The position numbers were made by a program, and so were the translations under genes. Shown here piece by piece: positions 19,068 to 26,616 of a stretch of DNA of 44,194 bases. Each line of letters begins with the position of its first letter. The stretch's first letter is position 1. The stretch lies in IMG/VR virus record IMGVR_UViG_3300010413_000085, positions 1-44,194 of that record; one strand, given 5' to 3'. The DNA comes from a virus. The notes under the pieces are model-generated. The model ran no database searches, had not been told where the DNA came from, and worked only from the letters and a program-made list of their open reading frames with translations.

Positions 19068-19730
19068 ATGCGAGACCCCACGCTCACCGTGGAGTGCCCC
19101 GACTGCGACGCCCCCGCAGGCGAGACCTGCAAGCCCGACTGCGCGAACGATGGTGCCTTCAAGCGAGTGTCAGAGATCGAAGACCTCCGCCGGCAGCTCG
19201 CGGAGGCGAAGGCGGACTTGGAGGAACATGAGGGCTTCATCAGGCAGTGCGAGCAATTAGGCCAGCGCTTCCACCACATCAGAATCATCGAGTCAGGTGT
19301 GGGGAATGCGCCCTACTGTGTTCAGGTCTTGGAGCACATGACCTCGGAAGAGCGAGATGTCTTCCTCATGGCGGAAAAACTGGAATCAACAGTAGAGGAA
19401 AACCGGAGGCTCAAACTCTTCTTCGACCGTCTGCGGGGGAGCAAAATGCAAGCCGACCTTGCCACCCTCCACGCTCGGTACGAGGCGCTGCGGGAGGCGC
19501 TTATTGACTACGGTCAGCACACAGAGGAATGCGATCTCTCCCACTGCACCGCTGGCAGGCCGACCAAGGACGGTGGGTATGAGCACCAGGTTCGAGGGGA
19601 GTGGATCGATTCCAAGAAGCTTATGTGCACTTGCGGGTTCGACTCCGCCCTCGCCGACGCGCCGGAGGCCCTACGTCGCCGCCGAGATGGAGTAGACGAT
19701 CCAGAGGCAGCCGGCCCCGAAGGCGAATAG
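19068..19730 (+). CDS. Hypothetical 220-aa coiled-coil protein with zinc knuckles
   Basis: It is the last gene of the long plus-strand operon. An N-terminal knuckle (CPDCDAPAGETCKPDC) and a C-terminal set (CDLSHC, then CTCG) bracket a coiled coil (IEDLRRQLAEAKADLEEHEG). The last 60 bases overlap the end of the convergent membrane-protein gene. No terminator hairpin is seen there, so the two operons meet tail to tail with overlap. Confidence 0.65.
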   Translation: MRDPTLTVECPDCDAPAGETCKPDCANDGAFKRVSEIEDLRRQLAEAKADLEEHEGFIRQCEQLGQRFHHIRIIESGVGNAPYCVQVLEHMTSEERDVFLMAEKLESTVEENRRLKLFFDRLRGSKMQADLATLHARYEALREALIDYGQHTEECDLSHCTAGRPTKDGGYEHQVRGEWIDSKKLMCTCGFDSALADAPEALRRRRDGVDDPEAAGPEGE

Positions 19731-19970
19731 CCCGCCCATCGGCCAGAGCCAGGCCTCCGCGAGCTGGTGCGGGGTCAGCTCCCGCCAGTCGTGCTGACGC
19801 TTCTCGCGCCACCAACCGAAGCCCGCGAGCACCGGCACCATCCAGAAGCCCAGGATGAAGGGGATTCCGACGTTCGCGAGGCCGACTGTGACGATGGCGG
19901 TGACGATGAAGCCCACCGCGAAGTGGAGCAGGTAGTCCCAGTCCCATTCCCAGAGCGGCTGATGCGACAC
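19671..19970 (-). CDS. Multi-span membrane protein, 99 aa, last gene of the late operon
   Basis: GTG start at 19970. Two or three transmembrane helices are visible (YLLHFAVGFIVTAIVTVGLA, IPFILGFWMVPVLAGFGWW, MGGLFAFGAGCLWIVYSIS) separated by a charged loop with WREKRQHDWREL. It follows the spanins, so a holin-like or antiholin role is possible. Its 3' end overlaps the last early gene. Confidence 0.65.
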   Translation of the reverse strand: MSHQPLWEWDWDYLLHFAVGFIVTAIVTVGLANVGIPFILGFWMVPVLAGFGWWREKRQHDWRELTPHQLAEAWLWPMGGLFAFGAGCLWIVYSISAAT

Positions 19971-19971
19971 G

Positions 19972-20217
19972 TCAGTCCTCCCGCAGCGCGTTGTTGGCCC
20001 GGATCACCCGGTCGGCCTCCCTGATCCATGCCCGGATGGTGGGCGCCTTCCCGTCCCGCATCAGCTCCTCGTACTCGTTGAGGCGCTGCTCCGAGGCGAA
20101 GAACGGCTCCCCGGCGTAGGGCTCAAGACTTGGAATCGTCTTGCATCCGGTGCAGACGCTCGCGAGAGCGAGCAAGCCAGCCATGCTCGTCAGCCACCGG
20201 CTCCGACATGACCGCAT
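19972..20217 (-). CDS. o-spanin (Rz1-like lipoprotein)
   Basis: This outer-membrane lipoprotein would bridge to the i-spanin across the periplasm to fuse the membranes at lysis. The start is ATG 20217, inside the i-spanin gene in another frame, behind GGAGGAAAGGCG. The signal is LTSMAGLLALASVCTGC, with a TGC lipobox end. The mature 56 residues have little Pro, unlike lambda Rz1, but are short and helical (EQRLNEYEELMRD). The nested arrangement with the i-spanin is diagnostic. Confidence 0.85.
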   Translation of the reverse strand: MRSCRSRWLTSMAGLLALASVCTGCKTIPSLEPYAGEPFFASEQRLNEYEELMRDGKAPTIRAWIREADRVIRANNALRED

Positions 20218-20359
20218 CGCCTTTCCTCCGTTTGCCGAGGTCGTCCTTGAGCTGGTCACGCTCCGTCGTGGCCGTACCCGTCTTGCGCCCAGCGAAGTAG
20301 GCGAAGGCTCCAGCAGCTACGAGGATGACTAGACCGCCCACGATGAAGTAGACGGTCAT
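20123..20359 (-). CDS. i-spanin (Rz-like)
   Basis: This is the inner-membrane partner of the spanin complex. It has an N-terminal transmembrane helix (FIVGGLVILVAAGAFAYFAG, residues 5-24) and a coiled coil (TERDQLKDDLGKRRKGDAV) that would reach into the periplasm. At 78 residues it is short for the family. The o-spanin gene starts inside it in a different frame, as in Rz/Rz1. The ATG lies 3 bases after the holin-like stop. Confidence 0.82.
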   Translation of the reverse strand: MTVYFIVGGLVILVAAGAFAYFAGRKTGTATTERDQLKDDLGKRRKGDAVMSEPVADEHGWLARSRERLHRMQDDSKS

Positions 20360-20362
20360 TGG

Positions 20363-20530
20363 CTAGTGCCCGCCGTCCTTCGCCGTGATGAGCCCGACGC
20401 CACCGAGGGCCGTCAACAGCTCGGGGATCGCGCTGGCGATGTCCCCTCCGGTGAGAATCCGTGCCGCCACGGTCAGCACCGATGCCACGAGCATGATGTA
20501 TCCAGCGATCGTCGTCTTCTTGTTCTCCAT
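20363..20530 (-). CDS. Holin-like small membrane protein
   Basis: AAGGAGAACGTC precedes ATG 20530. The 55-residue protein has two hydrophobic segments (TIAGYIMLVASVLTVAARIL and IPELLTALGGVGLIT) separated by a short loop, with a lysine-rich N-terminus (MENKKTT). It sits between endolysin and spanins, the normal site of a holin. Holins form the membrane lesion that starts lysis. The assignment rests on context and topology. Confidence 0.65.
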   Translation of the reverse strand: MENKKTTIAGYIMLVASVLTVAARILTGGDIASAIPELLTALGGVGLITAKDGGH

Positions 20531-20540
20531 GACGTTCTCC

Positions 20541-20975
20541 TTAGATCGCGAGGAACGGATCTACGTACCCTGCGATCCTACCACGGCCCTCGATGGGCCG
20601 CACCTTGATGAAGGCGTTCTGTTCGATTGCAGCCTGAGCATCCCGGGTGCGGCTCCCCCCTCCGCTGGCTCCGATGGAGAGCCCGCTCCCGATGCAGAAC
20701 TCGACGTGCCGGATGCTTGTACCGGAGGACTTGAGCCAGAACACGAGGCACCCCTCATGGGGAGACTGGACTTGGTAGGGCGAGAAGCGCCCCCACAGAC
20801 CCCCCGCCGTCCAGTCCCCGCTGGGAAGGATCCCGACGCTCTGGAGAATCTCGATCACGAAGCCCGAGCAGTCGAAGCCCCTCACAGGGTCGTCCCCGCC
20901 CCAGATGTAGGGCAGTCCGTAGCACTCCCAAGCGACCCTCAAGGCGATGGCGCGGAGTGATTCGGGAAGGGCCAT
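20541..20975 (-). CDS. NlpC/P60 peptidoglycan endopeptidase (endolysin)
   Basis: This enzyme cleaves peptide cross-links in peptidoglycan. The 144-residue protein carries the catalytic Cys in GFDCSGFV (residues 33-40) after YGLPYIWGGDD. The His is in the segment RHVEFCIG. It has no signal peptide, so release through the holin lesion is expected. ATG 20975 overlaps the stop of the TM coiled-coil gene (TAATG). A longer frame open to 21257 belongs to that gene's shadow. Confidence 0.87.
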   Translation of the reverse strand: MALPESLRAIALRVAWECYGLPYIWGGDDPVRGFDCSGFVIEILQSVGILPSGDWTAGGLWGRFSPYQVQSPHEGCLVFWLKSSGTSIRHVEFCIGSGLSIGASGGGSRTRDAQAAIEQNAFIKVRPIEGRGRIAGYVDPFLAI

Positions 20976-21274
20976 TACTTCTTCAGGCTCTCTATCGCTG
21001 CGAGGATCTTCCCATGGTCGTCTTGGTTCCGGCTCTCGGTGAGCTTGTACCATTCTTTGAACTGGTCCCACTCCGTTGCGACCCGGTTGGACTGGGCCTC
21101 GGTCACGATGGCCCGGAGGCGAGTGTTCATCAGGGTCTCGTGGTCGGCCCCTTGGCGCTCCTCCACACGAGTGATGTCCTTGCTGATGGAGTTGGTGAAG
21201 GCCACAGAGGCACCGACGCCAACGACTATGAGAGAGCCCACGATTATTGAGATCCACTTCAACCAGCCGTTCAT
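20975..21274 (-). CDS. Membrane-anchored coiled-coil protein of the lysis cassette
   Basis: The 99-residue protein has one N-terminal transmembrane helix (WISIIVGSLIVVGVGASVAF, residues 7-26), then a charged coiled coil (ISKDITRVEERQGADHETLM ... ILAAIESLKK). It lies directly before the endolysin and overlaps it by the TAATG. It may be an accessory holin or another membrane partner in lysis. It is not nested like a spanin. Confidence 0.6.
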   Translation of the reverse strand: MNGWLKWISIIVGSLIVVGVGASVAFTNSISKDITRVEERQGADHETLMNTRLRAIVTEAQSNRVATEWDQFKEWYKLTESRNQDDHGKILAAIESLKK

Positions 21275-21318
21275 GTCACCGTCCCCCGGATGCCGTACTG
21301 TACCAACGAGTTAGCACG

Positions 21319-23361
21319 CTATGGAACGTATTCGTAAGCACCCATGTCTGGAGTGGACGAATCCCTGACGTTCCTGTTCACGTCCAAGATCATGCCACCC
21401 GGAAGAGAAGAATGTCCAAGCGTACCGGCTTCGTAGAGCTCCGAGTCCGTATCGATCTCGAAGTCAGCCCTGGTCATTGTCACAGCGCAGTTCGCCCAAG
21501 GACAGGCCGTCAGCTCCACCTGACCGTTACTAGGAGCATACGCCGCATAAGATCCACCGTTCTCGGCGTTGTTGGAGAAAGACGCATTTGCAGGGTTCTC
21601 GCTGCCACCAGCCACGACCTCGATTGTGCCTGTCCAGTTTGGAGCCCAGAGGACGTTGTTGTGCGCCCAGTCGATATCTCCGTATGCACACCGGCTGTTT
21701 CCCGCACCCGATGTCCTGAGATCCAGGCAACTGTTCCCGTATACAGCGGTGTAGTCGCCTCCACATCCGATCATAAACGCCTGAGTGCCGAGGTATCGAG
21801 CCGCAGAGCCACCAGCCCACAGGTTGTTTCGGATGACGGCGTAGTCGAAATCCCTACACTCTACGTCCTGTGTGAGCGAAACGGCAAGGAAGGTAGGTCT
21901 CGTATCGTCCCCCTCCTTGTAGAAGAAATTCCTCTCCACGATGACGTTGCGGGAGGAGAGCGGGTCTGTGCCTGTGCCGGCGTTGTGCCCAACATCTATG
22001 CAAGCTGACCCCTGGCATCCGATATTGTTGTCTTGGATGACAGTCTCCCAGACGCCGTGGTTGTCACACAACGGTCCTCCTGCGGTACAGCCGCTCCCCT
22101 CTGAGTACCCGTTGTGCCGAAGAGTCATCACGGACTTCCCGTCAGCAGAAGAGGTTTGAGCCGTTCCCTGGGGACCGAAATGGTTGTTCGTGATGAGCTG
22201 CGATCTTCCGTAGGTCCTGAACTCGTTCCCCCCGGTTTCGCAACCAGCGAGATCGTTCCCGGCGTAGAAAAGCCCGTATACTCCAAAGAGGTGACAGGCA
22301 TCCGGGTCAGCACTTCCACGCTTCCCGATCACATTATCGACGAAGAAGAGGTTCCTCGTGGCGTACTGGTCGTCCCCTGCCGACAGGTCTTGGAGTCTCC
22401 CGTTGATGATCCCACCGAACACATCATCTGCGTATTCTACGCGCTGGAACAGGAAATTCCTGGCACCGATTCCACCCTTGAGCAATAGGAACCCGAGATA
22501 GTGCTGTGCCACTCCGTCAACGTAGAAGTCCTGAAATCTCCAGTCGTCCGCGTCGTCGTTGATGAGAACCCGTGCCGTGTCGATCGTTACGTTGAGGTTC
22601 GCCTTCGACGCGCCAAAGCTCCCGATCAATCCAGGGCCAGCATCGATGGCACTTCTCAGATCCAACTCTCCGGCCCAATCCCACGTCTGTCCTCCGTGGA
22701 ATAGGATCCTCGTAAAATGGGCGGCTGCCTTGGCTAGTACGATGTCCTCGAAATCACCTGTCTCGGACGAGTGCTGTGCCGCTGCGCTTGGGCAATCTGT
22801 GAAGTCGGATGTCCTGGAGACGCAGACACTCTTCGTATTGGATCCCCACCCCTCTGTCGCATCCTCTGGATCGTAGACGTTTATGGTGACAGAATCAGTG
22901 TCAGACGAGCCTGCATCGTCACGTACAGTCAGACCAACTGTGAAGATCGCACAGTCCACCCCACCGCAATCGTCCGGGAACGAAGACGGTTCGAACACGT
23001 GCCCTGCAAGCGGTCCAGTCATCAGGTTCCGGCTGTTTCCAGTCGGATCCCACGTTCCACTGGCGGCGTCGTCGAAATCCCAGTTGTACGTGAGCATGTA
23101 GAAGCGAGCCGCGTTGATGGTCGTGTCAACGTGACTGGAGTTGAGCCATGCTTCGAAGAACACAGGAAGGGGGGATGGTCCGCTGTAGGAGGTCGTCTCG
23201 CACTCGCTGGTCCTGCTCGTGCTGGTGATGCAGATGGCGGCTGCCACATCTCCACCGCCCCCGCCGCCACTCCCTCCCTCACTGTCATTCCCACCCCCGA
23301 GGGTGGAAATACCCCATCCACCAAGGGCCAGGGACAGAATGACCAGGATGAAGTATCTCAC
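21319..23361 (-). CDS. Beta-helix fibre protein with N-terminal signal segment, 680 aa
   Basis: The start is GTG 23361, overlapping the TGA of the upstream gene. Residues 1-20 (VRYFILVILSLALGGWGIS) are a signal or anchor, then a Gly-rich linker. Residues about 60-170 resemble a PKD-like beta-sandwich (YNWDFDDAASGTWDPTGNS, then FTVGLTVRDDAGSSDTDSVT). The rest is rich in Asn/Gly repeats with RNNLWAG, VERNFFY and similar turns, typical of right-handed parallel beta-helix. Such proteins bind or cut surface polysaccharides. No catalytic residues can be assigned. A signal on a presumed tail protein is unusual. Confidence 0.72.
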   Translation of the reverse strand: MRYFILVILSLALGGWGISTLGGGNDSEGGSGGGGGGDVAAAICITSTSRTSECETTSYSGPSPLPVFFEAWLNSSHVDTTINAARFYMLTYNWDFDDAASGTWDPTGNSRNLMTGPLAGHVFEPSSFPDDCGGVDCAIFTVGLTVRDDAGSSDTDSVTINVYDPEDATEGWGSNTKSVCVSRTSDFTDCPSAAAQHSSETGDFEDIVLAKAAAHFTRILFHGGQTWDWAGELDLRSAIDAGPGLIGSFGASKANLNVTIDTARVLINDDADDWRFQDFYVDGVAQHYLGFLLLKGGIGARNFLFQRVEYADDVFGGIINGRLQDLSAGDDQYATRNLFFVDNVIGKRGSADPDACHLFGVYGLFYAGNDLAGCETGGNEFRTYGRSQLITNNHFGPQGTAQTSSADGKSVMTLRHNGYSEGSGCTAGGPLCDNHGVWETVIQDNNIGCQGSACIDVGHNAGTGTDPLSSRNVIVERNFFYKEGDDTRPTFLAVSLTQDVECRDFDYAVIRNNLWAGGSAARYLGTQAFMIGCGGDYTAVYGNSCLDLRTSGAGNSRCAYGDIDWAHNNVLWAPNWTGTIEVVAGGSENPANASFSNNAENGGSYAAYAPSNGQVELTACPWANCAVTMTRADFEIDTDSELYEAGTLGHSSLPGGMILDVNRNVRDSSTPDMGAYEYVP

Positions 23362-23807
23362 GGGGTTTCCTGAGTCCACGTTCCCGCTCTGCCCATCGTG
23401 ATCCATCCTGCGGAAGAATCACCAACCAGGCAGACGTAATCGCCACTCGCGGAGTTGCTGTAGATGGCCTCCCCATCGGAGAGTGCCGTTCCGTCGAGGA
23501 CGATCCGGTCGTTGTCGTCCGGGTTGACGTTCACCTTCTGCGCCTGGAGGGCGTAGACGCAGAGGTTGCAGCCATCCGAGCCGGTGCATCCAGACACGGC
23601 CGGAAGGTTGTAGGTCGTCTCCCCTGCATAGTTCGCGAGGTGCAGGATGCCACGGGACTCCGCGACGGTCAGCGAATCGCTCGCGGAGGTCAACGACTGG
23701 ACAGCGACCTCTCCGGAGATCGTGCCGGGCGTCGAGTGCTGGCAGAAGGCGTCGCACGCCACGGTTACCAGCAACAGAACCGATCCGAAGGCTATCCAAT
23801 GTCTCAT
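23358..23807 (-). CDS. Tail-associated 149-aa protein with signal peptide
   Basis: The N-terminus (WIAFGSVLLLVTVACDAF) is a signal segment, with a Cys that could be a lipobox or simple cleavage site. The mature part is beta-rich with Thr/Ser/Gly (TYNLPAVSGCTGSDGCNLC), resembling the small beta-domain proteins next to fibres in other phages. It sits between two beta-helix proteins. It may be a fibre-associated protein or chaperone. Confidence 0.65.
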   Translation of the reverse strand: MRHWIAFGSVLLLVTVACDAFCQHSTPGTISGEVAVQSLTSASDSLTVAESRGILHLANYAGETTYNLPAVSGCTGSDGCNLCVYALQAQKVNVNPDDNDRIVLDGTALSDGEAIYSNSASGDYVCLVGDSSAGWITMGRAGTWTQETP

Positions 23808-23817
23808 GTCGTCTCCT

Positions 23818-26178
23818 CTACGGGGTAACGAGATTGTCTACGTCCGTGCTTCCCACGCCAGCATCGAAGTCGAATACCACACCGCTCGTCAAGGATACGT
23901 TGTCCTTGCGGTTCAAATATGTCGATGCTGTCGTCTCGATTGCATCACCAGTCGAGGCAATGACATTAGTCGTAACCACCCCTCCCGTCATGCCATCGAT
24001 GTCGATGCCCTTCCCGCCGGCTCCGCTGATGTTGTTGCTCGTGACGACACCGCCTGCAACGCTGGCAATGTTGACTCCAGAGGTAGCCGAAACGATCTTG
24101 TTGAGTGAAATGACGGAATTCGCAGGCGGACTGTTGATCCCATATCCTCCTCCGCTGATCCTGTTCCCGATCGCTATGTTGCAATTCGCAATCGCAGCAT
24201 AGTCTGCGGAGGATATGTTGTTGAGAGATACGTTGGACCCTGCAATATCCTTGCAGTCGATGGCGTTGACATTCCCACCAGCAGCATTCTCTCCGACCAA
24301 CCTGTTGTCTACGATATTCAGCTTGGAGGCTGCCGATCCGTCATACACGCCGATCACGCCTCCGGCTGTGGCGGATCTTCCTTGCGCTGAACACCTGTTT
24401 CCTTCAATACCCACGACACCACTTGCAACGATGAAAATACACCCAAGCTCGTGGCCTGAGATGTTTGAGTTGTTGGAGATGTCAACCACCCCTCCGTCGG
24501 CCCTGACCCCTATGTCGTGGAGACCTTCAATCTTCTGGTTCCCTGTGATGGAGACATTGCCGAGCGTTGGGTCTGCTCTCAGGTAAACTTTCCCGGTGAT
24601 GCTGGCATTGGATACCTGAACCGCGTAGATGTCGTCTCCAGCTCCGCCTTCCGTGCCAATGATGGCTCCGCAAAAGGCGTATCCAGCGTCGCAGCTTCGG
24701 TTGTGAGTTCCGCAGAAGTTACCATCTAGGGTAGTTCCACCACAATCGGAGTCCTGGTCACACGCTGAAACCACTCCAGTAGTTGACCACGCGGCACCGT
24801 TGCATCGACATACGTGTGTATCCGCACCTCCACCAACCGTACAGTCCGTGGCATTGGCTCCGTTGCTCACGTAGTGCTGATCCCCGGTGGTTCCACCTGC
24901 ACAGGCGGGTAGATCAACCCCGATTTGGTAGGTGTCGTCGATGTCGCAGACACCCCACACGTCGATGTCCAGATCGATGGTTCCTCCATCGATAGACACA
25001 TTGTCGATGTCGCCAAGAGAGCTGGCAATGCTGATCCCAATCTCAATATCGGTGTGGTTGTTGTTCCCAGTGTCCTTGTCCCGGATGTGGTTGTTGGAGA
25101 AGGTAATGTTGTCGCTCGTACCAAGGGCCTGAGCGGAAATGCTCATACAGGCAGACGAGCCAACGGGGCCGGCAGAGAGACCACCCTCGCAAAAATTGTC
25201 AGAGATGGTCACCCCATCGGCTGACTGAACCGTCACGCCGCCGCCGCTGGAGGGGGTCGCCGGATTGTTGTCGAGGAAGTTTCTATCGATCAGGACGTTC
25301 GTGGAGAGCTTCCCAATATCGATGGGCTCATCCCCCATGAAAGAGATGCGAGTTCCCTCTACACTACAGTTATCGCACCTGGCGATCTGGATGCCGTGTG
25401 ATTCCTCACTGGCTACGGGGGTGGTGACCGAATCGACAACGGCCGTGCTTCCGGACTCATCTCCAGCAATCGTGTCCGTCGCAAGGACCGTACCCGACAG
25501 CGCCGTGAAGATCATGGCTTTGTCGTTTCCAGCCGCAGCACCCGTCGTGTCCTGCCAGTAGAAACGCGCAGTGGCCCCACCGCTTCCGCTCCCCACGTCA
25601 GCGAACGTGATGGTCTCTCCGTAATCGAAGGCCGCCGAGACACTATCCGCTTCGAGAACGAGGTTCCCAACTTTCAGCCCGTGCTTGAACGGATCATCGT
25701 CACGGATCGCGAGGTTCCTGATGTGTACGTTTTCCAGCTGTCCGGCACAGGTATCCGCATACTCGTCGCAGACTGCAATCGCGTAGTGAGGGTTCCCTGT
25801 CATGCGAGTCAAGAGCACAGAACATTCCCCATCACCTTCTATCGTGATGTTGCTCTGGTCTACCACGATTGCTGTTGCGATGCTGTACAGTCCACACGGG
25901 ATATAGACAACACCGCCACCAGCGGCTCCAGCGGCGGCAACCGCTGCACTGATCGCCGGACCATTGTCCGTTCCCGTTCCTACTGTGTCACAGTCCATCG
26001 GGGTGTCTTCGGCAGCGTCACAGTCCGTGGCCTCTACGGCATCGGCTACGGCGCCGTAGGAGAGAACATTGTATACAGCGTCGTCAGTTCCCCACTGATG
26101 CCACCCAATCGGCTTCTGCTCCCATGCCGCTCCTAGAAGAAGCGAGACGAAGAAGAGAAGAAGGAATAGATTGCGCAT
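23818..26178 (-). CDS. Pectate-lyase-3-like beta-helix protein with signal peptide, 786 aa
   Basis: MRNLFLLLFFVSLLLGAAW is a clear signal peptide. Then follows a GAVADAVEATDCDAAEDT and DNGPAISAAVAAAGAAGGG-type start, the pattern of pectate-lyase-3 domains in phage spikes. A long series of coils with NN/DN turns (VSIDGGTIDLDI, VNAIDCKDIAGSNVSLNNIS) forms a right-handed beta-helix. It probably degrades or binds a host polysaccharide. Catalytic residues cannot be identified by eye. The signal suggests export or membrane placement before, or instead of, virion assembly. Confidence 0.78.
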   Translation of the reverse strand: MRNLFLLLFFVSLLLGAAWEQKPIGWHQWGTDDAVYNVLSYGAVADAVEATDCDAAEDTPMDCDTVGTGTDNGPAISAAVAAAGAAGGGVVYIPCGLYSIATAIVVDQSNITIEGDGECSVLLTRMTGNPHYAIAVCDEYADTCAGQLENVHIRNLAIRDDDPFKHGLKVGNLVLEADSVSAAFDYGETITFADVGSGSGGATARFYWQDTTGAAAGNDKAMIFTALSGTVLATDTIAGDESGSTAVVDSVTTPVASEESHGIQIARCDNCSVEGTRISFMGDEPIDIGKLSTNVLIDRNFLDNNPATPSSGGGVTVQSADGVTISDNFCEGGLSAGPVGSSACMSISAQALGTSDNITFSNNHIRDKDTGNNNHTDIEIGISIASSLGDIDNVSIDGGTIDLDIDVWGVCDIDDTYQIGVDLPACAGGTTGDQHYVSNGANATDCTVGGGADTHVCRCNGAAWSTTGVVSACDQDSDCGGTTLDGNFCGTHNRSCDAGYAFCGAIIGTEGGAGDDIYAVQVSNASITGKVYLRADPTLGNVSITGNQKIEGLHDIGVRADGGVVDISNNSNISGHELGCIFIVASGVVGIEGNRCSAQGRSATAGGVIGVYDGSAASKLNIVDNRLVGENAAGGNVNAIDCKDIAGSNVSLNNISSADYAAIANCNIAIGNRISGGGYGINSPPANSVISLNKIVSATSGVNIASVAGGVVTSNNISGAGGKGIDIDGMTGGVVTTNVIASTGDAIETTASTYLNRKDNVSLTSGVVFDFDAGVGSTDVDNLVTP

Positions 26179-26187
26179 CGTGTCCCC

Positions 26188-26616
26188 CTATCGAACTGGG
26201 CAGGCGCGCATCGTGATCGTGACCGCGCTGCTGATTGTTCCGCAACTCGCCCAGATGTAGCCTGCGATGTCCGTCGCCGTCGCTGGAGCGAGATTCGCTT
26301 GGGTAAGAGATGATGTGTTGATCTTGTCTCCAGCGCCGCTGGCTGCGTCGTAGCCCTGCGAATTGGCGTAGATGTCACAAGTCCAGTTCCCAACGCTGGC
26401 ATCGTGGAAGAAGATCAGGTTCGAGACAGGACCCACATTGGCAACAATCTCGTCTCCTCCTGATGCGATCTTGCAGACACCGGTATCGGCTTCTGCAACG
26501 CACAAGTAATGATCGATACATCCATCAGCCAGGCGACGACCTGTCGTGGCCGTGCTATCCGCATGAGCAGGCCACGCGATCACGAGCAGCGCGATGATGA
26601 TGGTTAGATTCTTCAC
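26188..26616 (-). CDS. Exported 142-aa protein in the fibre cluster
   Basis: The signal peptide MKNLTIIIALLVIAWPAHA ends with an Ala-x-Ala site. The mature protein contains several cysteines (DGCIDHYLCVAEADTGVCK) and beta-rich segments (NLIFFHDASVGNWTCDIYAN). It overlaps the internal virion protein gene by 4 bases (ATGA). It may be a fibre accessory protein. No family is assigned. Confidence 0.65.
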   Translation of the reverse strand: MKNLTIIIALLVIAWPAHADSTATTGRRLADGCIDHYLCVAEADTGVCKIASGGDEIVANVGPVSNLIFFHDASVGNWTCDIYANSQGYDAASGAGDKINTSSLTQANLAPATATDIAGYIWASCGTISSAVTITMRACPVR

